Source: Reyranella sp. (GTDB taxonomy: Bacteria; Pseudomonadota; Alphaproteobacteria; Reyranellales; Reyranellaceae). From it: a stretch of DNA of 10,830 nt. Within the stretch, counting starts at the first letter, position 1. Every line of letters starts with the position of its first letter. The stretch covers positions 1-10,830 of the forward strand of contig JADHLS010000094.1 of NCBI GenBank assembly GCA_016780605.1, in the 5' to 3' direction. Below the pieces are notes generated by a model, which ran no database searches, had not been told where the DNA came from, and saw only the letters and a list, made by a program, of their open reading frames with translations. Of the stretch, positions 7,906 through 10,830 are shown in pieces. The position numbers and the translations under genes were made by a program.

Positions 7906-8663
7906 GCGTAGAGTTACATTCCGAGTCCGCTTTGCTCCCGCGCTATGCGATCTACTATGCGCCTCGACCCGAGGAGGGCCTGGCTGTTGCCGCCGGGCAA
8001 TGGCTCGGCCGCAGCGTGGAGACCGGCCAGGTCCGGCCGCTGAAGGGTACATCCGTGTTCTCCGCCGAGCGCCTGGGCGAGATCACCGCCGATCCCAGGC
8101 TCTATGGCTTCCATGGCACGCTGAAAGCACCGATCGTGCTTGCCGACGAGGTGTCCGAACGCGACCTCCTGGAAGCGGTCGGCCGGTTCGCCACCAGCCG
8201 GCGATCTCTCACCGTGCCGTCGATGACGCTTGCCAGCCTGTCGCAGTTCATGGCCCTGGTGCCCGCCGCGCCCTGCGCCGAGCTTCAGGATCTGGCCGAC
8301 AGTTGCGTCATCGAGTTCGATGAATACCGCCGCCCCGCCGATGAGGCCGAGCTGGCGCGCCGCCGCGCCGCCGGCCTGACGCCGCGCCAGGACGAGCTGC
8401 TCCTGCGCTGGGGCTATCCCTACGTGCTGGAGGAATGGCGTTTCCATCTGACGTTGACCGGCCGCATTGCCGACGAGGGCGAGCGTTCCGCGATCGCCGA
8501 GCTGCTGCGCCGTCACTTCTCGGGATTCATCGACCGGCCGCTGGCGGTGCGCGATCTCTGCCTGTTCCGCCAGCCCGCGCCCGGCCGGCCGTTCACGCAG
8601 CTGGCGCGCTTCACGCTCGGCGGCGGGCGCCGTGTGAGTAGCGAAGTGTGGCGAGCAGCTTGA
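7902..8663 (+). CDS. DUF1045 phosphonate-operon protein (2H phosphoesterase-like)
   Basis: A 253-residue cytosolic protein of the DUF1045 family, seen beside C-P lyase genes in many proteobacteria and called a putative phosphonate metabolism protein; the reaction is not established in what I know. Its sequence shows two H-x-T motifs in the right surroundings for the 2H phosphoesterase superfamily (2'-5' RNA ligase/cyclic phosphodiesterase fold): H71-G-T73 in YGFHGTLKAP and H182-L-T184 in WRFHLTLTG, about 110 residues apart. The start is a TTG overlapping the phnE2 stop by four bases, with GGAGG (7891-7895) six bases upstream, so it is coupled to the importer. Its last 53 bases overlap phnN on the other strand. 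A role in opening the cyclic phosphate normally handled by PhnP is an attractive inference, because no phnP is seen in this window. Confidence 0.9.
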   Translation: MSVELHSESALLPRYAIYYAPRPEEGLAVAAGQWLGRSVETGQVRPLKGTSVFSAERLGEITADPRLYGFHGTLKAPIVLADEVSERDLLEAVGRFATSRRSLTVPSMTLASLSQFMALVPAAPCAELQDLADSCVIEFDEYRRPADEAELARRRAAGLTPRQDELLLRWGYPYVLEEWRFHLTLTGRIADEGERSAIAELLRRHFSGFIDRPLAVRDLCLFRQPAPGRPFTQLARFTLGGGRRVSSEVWRAA

Positions 8664-9186
8664 CGAAGGTCTCGGCGGCGGCATCGAGCGCGCCGTCGTT
8701 GACGATGGTCACCAGCCGGCTGTCCTTCACGGTGTAGGCGTCGCTGCGGGCGAGCCGGTTGGCGGCGGACACGGCATTCTCACGGCCGCGCGCGGCCAGG
8801 CGCTGGCGTAGCGTGTCGGCGGCGGCGGTGATCAGCACCGGATGCAGGCCGGGATCACTGCCCACGATCTTCTCGTAGTGCTCGCGCGAGCCGCTCACCA
8901 CGACGGCGAGCCCGGCGGCGCGCCAGGCGTCGATCTCGCGGCCGATGCCGTAGTCGTTGCCATGGGCCTGCCAGTGGAAGGCGAACAGGCCATGGGCGCG
9001 ACGCAAGGCGAACTCCGCACGGCTCAGCGCCACGTGGTTCTCGCCGCCGATATCGGCCGGCCGCGTGATGTAGCGATGGGCGAAAGCGATGGGGGCATCG
9101 ATCGACAGCATGGTGCGCGCGCGGTCGAGGACGGAGTCCTTGCCGGCGCCGGAGGGGCCCATGACGTAGATGATGGGGCCAGTCAT
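8611..9186 (-). CDS. phnN: Ribose 1,5-bisphosphate phosphokinase PhnN
   Basis: A 191-residue kinase of the guanylate-kinase-like fold, the usual length of PhnN. The known reaction is ribose 1,5-bisphosphate plus ATP to PRPP, the last step of the C-P lyase route and a link to nucleotide synthesis. The P-loop GPSGAGKDS is at 10-18. RYITRPADIGGENHVALS (38-55) is the substrate-binding region typical of PhnN, followed by FAFHWQAHGNDYGI at 68-81, VVVSGSRE at 95-102 and the basic lid RLAARGRE around 129-136. The ATG at 9184-9186 is preceded by GGAAG four bases upstream, within a small hairpin. phnM ends 25 bases earlier on the same strand, so phnN follows in the same operon. The 3' end overlaps the DUF1045 gene by 53 bases tail to tail. 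Confidence 0.94.
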   Translation of the reverse strand: MTGPIIYVMGPSGAGKDSVLDRARTMLSIDAPIAFAHRYITRPADIGGENHVALSRAEFALRRAHGLFAFHWQAHGNDYGIGREIDAWRAAGLAVVVSGSREHYEKIVGSDPGLHPVLITAAADTLRQRLAARGRENAVSAANRLARSDAYTVKDSRLVTIVNDGALDAAAETFVKLLATLRYSHGARRRA

Positions 9187-9189
9187 TGT

Positions 9190-9204
9190 CTTCCGGACCG
9201 GAAG
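9190..9204 (-). promoter_or_regulatory. Hairpin covering the phnN ribosome-binding site
   Basis: On the minus strand the sequence reads CTTCCGG-T-CCGGAAG, a perfect inverted repeat (practical stem six bases, loop three) whose 3' arm contains the GGAAG ribosome-binding site of phnN. It begins eight bases after the phnM stop. A ribosome finishing phnM would cover or melt it, which suggests phnN translation is tied to phnM translation. Confidence 0.5.
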
Positions 9205-9211
9205 AGCATGA

Positions 9212-10354
9212 TCAGACCACCCGCTCGCCTTCGCGCCACACGGCGCGGACCATGGGGGCGTGGTCGTGCAGGCGGACGCGCACGAAGTCGGCGCGCTTGT
9301 CGCTCGCGATCTCGCCGCGGTCGCCGAGGCCCACGGCTTCGGCGGGGTTGAGCGAGGCCAATCGCACCGCCTGTGGCAGCGAGATGCCGATGCCGGCGGC
9401 GGCCAGCTTGAACACGCCCTCCATCAGGCTCGCCGGCACATAGTCCGACGACAGGATGTCGGCATGACCGTCGCGCAGCAGGTCGATGGCGGCGATGTTG
9501 CCCGAGTGCGAGCCGCCCAGCACCAGGTTGGGGGCGCCGACCAGCACGGCGAGCCCGCCCTCGCGCGAGGCCTCGGCCGCTTCGCGTGTGGTCGGGAACT
9601 CGGCGATGGTCATGCCGTTCTCGACGGCCTCGGCGACATGGGCCCGCGTGGCGTCGTCGTGGCTGGCCAGCGGCAGGGCGCGTGCCTGGGCGCGCGACAC
9701 GATCTCGCGGCGATGGCGGGCGGCATTGCGGCTGTGCAGGTCAAGGGAGCGGGCGTGGAAGGCCTCGAACTGCTCCTCGGTCATGGCGAACTTGCCCATG
9801 TAGTACTGCTTGAGCTTGGCCGGATCGAGGAACTGGCGCTGGCCCGGCGTGTGGTCGTTGATCGAGATCAGCCCGACCAGCGGCAGGTCGATCCACTGGT
9901 CGACGGCGGCGACGGCGTCATCGGGAGTCACCTCGCAGCGCAGGTGCAGGCGGTGCTCGGCGCGCGACAGGCGGCGCTCGCTCACTGCCAGGATGGCCTC
10001 GACCATGCGGGCGCGGTTCTTGACCCGGTCGGTCTCGCCGCGCACGTCGCCCAGCGACAGCGAATCGAACACAGTGGTGATACCGGCGGCGGCGATCTGG
10101 GTGTCGTGCGCCATGACGGCCGCCATGCTGGGCCACTGCACGCCGGGACGCGGCGCGAAGTGCTTTTCCATGTTGTCGGTGTGCAGCTCGACCAGGCCCG
10201 GCACGAGATAATCGCCTTCGAGATCGACGGCGGCGGCGCAGCTGCGGTCGGGAGAAACCTCGACGATCAGTCCATCGCGCACCACCACGGTTCCTTCGAA
10301 CTCGCCATCGGCCGTGACGATGCGGCCGTTGGTCAGAACTTGTTCGGTACTCAT
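9212..10354 (-). CDS. phnM: Alpha-D-ribose 1-methylphosphonate 5-triphosphate diphosphatase PhnM
   Basis: A 380-residue amidohydrolase-superfamily enzyme that releases pyrophosphate from the phosphonate-ribose triphosphate to give the 5-phosphate, the substrate of the C-P lyase PhnJ. Diagnostic PhnM features are the metal-site motif HTDN at 58-61 with E63 and H65, the following RPGVQWPSM (69-77), [10 protein letters not shown] at 166-175 with H168, SHDDAT at 231-236, and D304 in SSDYVP. The N-terminal LTNGRIVT and C-terminal [12 protein letters not shown] belong to the small beta domain of the superfamily. The ATG at 10352-10354 overlaps the phnL stop as ATGA, and the N-terminus fits the family; a longer open frame upstream only runs through phnL. 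It lies between phnL and phnN on the minus strand. Confidence 0.95.
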   Translation of the reverse strand: MSTEQVLTNGRIVTADGEFEGTVVVRDGLIVEVSPDRSCAAAVDLEGDYLVPGLVELHTDNMEKHFAPRPGVQWPSMAAVMAHDTQIAAAGITTVFDSLSLGDVRGETDRVKNRARMVEAILAVSERRLSRAEHRLHLRCEVTPDDAVAAVDQWIDLPLVGLISINDHTPGQRQFLDPAKLKQYYMGKFAMTEEQFEAFHARSLDLHSRNAARHRREIVSRAQARALPLASHDDATRAHVAEAVENGMTIAEFPTTREAAEASREGGLAVLVGAPNLVLGGSHSGNIAAIDLLRDGHADILSSDYVPASLMEGVFKLAAAGIGISLPQAVRLASLNPAEAVGLGDRGEIASDKRADFVRVRLHDHAPMVRAVWREGERVV

Positions 10355-10830
10355 GCTGCTACTCCGAGGGAAACTTCGTGGACGCGATTGGCGAGAAGCT
10401 CGCGCACGCCAAGATCGTGGAAGATTCCGACCAGGGCGGCGCCGGCATCGCGACGCTCGGAGATCAGCTCGACCACGCGGTCGCGGTTGGCGGCGTCGAG
10501 CGAGGCCGTCGGTTCGTCGAGCAGCAGGATCGGATAGTCGACGATCAGCGAACGCGCGATGTTGACCCGCTGCTGCTCGCCGCCCGAGAAGGTGGCGGGC
10601 GGCAGCGCCCACAGCCGCTGCGGGATGTTGAGCAGGGCGAGGAGAAACTGGGCGCGATCGCGCGCCTCGGCGGGCTTGGCGCCCAGCCGCAGCAGAGGTT
10701 CGGCCACGACGTCGACCGTGGTGACGCGCGGGATTACGCGCAGGAACTGGCTGACGAAGCCCATGGTGCGACGGCGCACGTCGAGCACGGTGCGCGGCTC
10801 GGCGTCGACCAGCTCTGTCCAGCCGCTGTC
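10351..10830 (-). CDS. phnL: PhnL, C-P lyase ABC-type ATPase subunit (3' part, N-terminus outside the window)
   Basis: The last 159 residues are present; a full PhnL is about 225-235 residues, so roughly 70 residues with the Walker A motif lie past base 10830. PhnL is an ABC-ATPase-like protein that works with the PhnGHIJ core complex, not a transporter. The retained part reads as Phn[21 protein letters not shown] contains the Q-loop, and VVAEPLL follows. The signature is [15 protein letters not shown], Walker B is [12 protein letters not shown], and the switch histidine is in [20 protein letters not shown] distinguishes it from PhnK and from importer ATPases. The frame is open through the edge; GTG codons inside are not starts. 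Its TGA overlaps the phnM ATG by four bases. The order phnL-phnM-phnN implies that phnGHIJK lie beyond the right edge. Confidence 0.93.
   Translation of the reverse strand, partial: DSGWTELVDAEPRTVLDVRRRTMGFVSQFLRVIPRVTTVDVVAEPLLRLGAKPAEARDRAQFLLALLNIPQRLWALPPATFSGGEQQRVNIARSLIVDYPILLLDEPTASLDAANRDRVVELISERRDAGAALVGIFHDLGVRELLANRVHEVSLGVAA

Noticed and set aside
10355..10612. 86-codon N-terminal extension of phnM
   Set aside because: It runs through phnL in another frame; the ATG at 10354 overlaps the phnL stop and fits the PhnM N-terminus.

Overview
This is a high-GC window with the gene style of an alphaproteobacterium. The evidence is an AapJ-type amino-acid binding protein, frequent GTG and TTG starts, a split PhnE1/PhnE2 permease, a DUF1045 gene inside a phosphonate locus, and a palindromic intergenic element of the kind common in Hyphomicrobiales and related orders. 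A genus cannot be named from the sequence alone. No tRNA, rRNA, CRISPR array, insertion sequence or integrase was seen. No stretch longer than 300 bases lacks a gene.

Layout. Bases 1-2017 lie on the minus strand. They hold the 5' part of an aapJ-like gene, a metallophosphoesterase and a GrpB-family gene as a tight pair, and an OsmC-family gene. Bases 2073-4109 lie on the plus strand and hold a membrane-anchored SGNH/GDSL-type hydrolase followed 12 bases later by a short-chain dehydrogenase. This part looks like ordinary accessory metabolism.

Bases 4110-10830 form a phosphonate-utilisation locus with two modules facing each other. The plus-strand module is phnC, phnD, phnE1, phnE2 and a DUF1045 gene, that is, the ABC importer plus a 2H-phosphoesterase-like protein. 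It is preceded by a convincing Pho-box-like repeat. The minus-strand module is phnL (cut by the window edge), phnM and phnN, the 3' end of what is probably a phnGHIJKLMN-type C-P lyase operon. The modules converge, and the last 53 bases of the DUF1045 gene and phnN are coded on both strands, with no room for a conventional terminator between them.

How the genes work together (known pathway). PhnCDE imports phosphonates. PhnG/H/I/L attach the substrate to ribose triphosphate, PhnM removes pyrophosphate, and PhnJ (outside the window) cleaves the C-P bond, leaving 5-phosphoribosyl 1,2-cyclic phosphate. PhnP normally opens this ring, and PhnN phosphorylates ribose 1,5-bisphosphate to PRPP. No phnP is visible here. 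The DUF1045 protein carries two HxT motifs typical of 2H cyclic phosphodiesterases, which makes it an attractive candidate for the missing ring-opening step; this is inference. Other points worth checking are a 105-bp nested palindrome between phnD and phnE1, a hairpin that covers the phnN ribosome-binding site, an SDR with serine where the catalytic tyrosine should be, and an SGNH gene whose reading frame clearly starts upstream of its first ATG.
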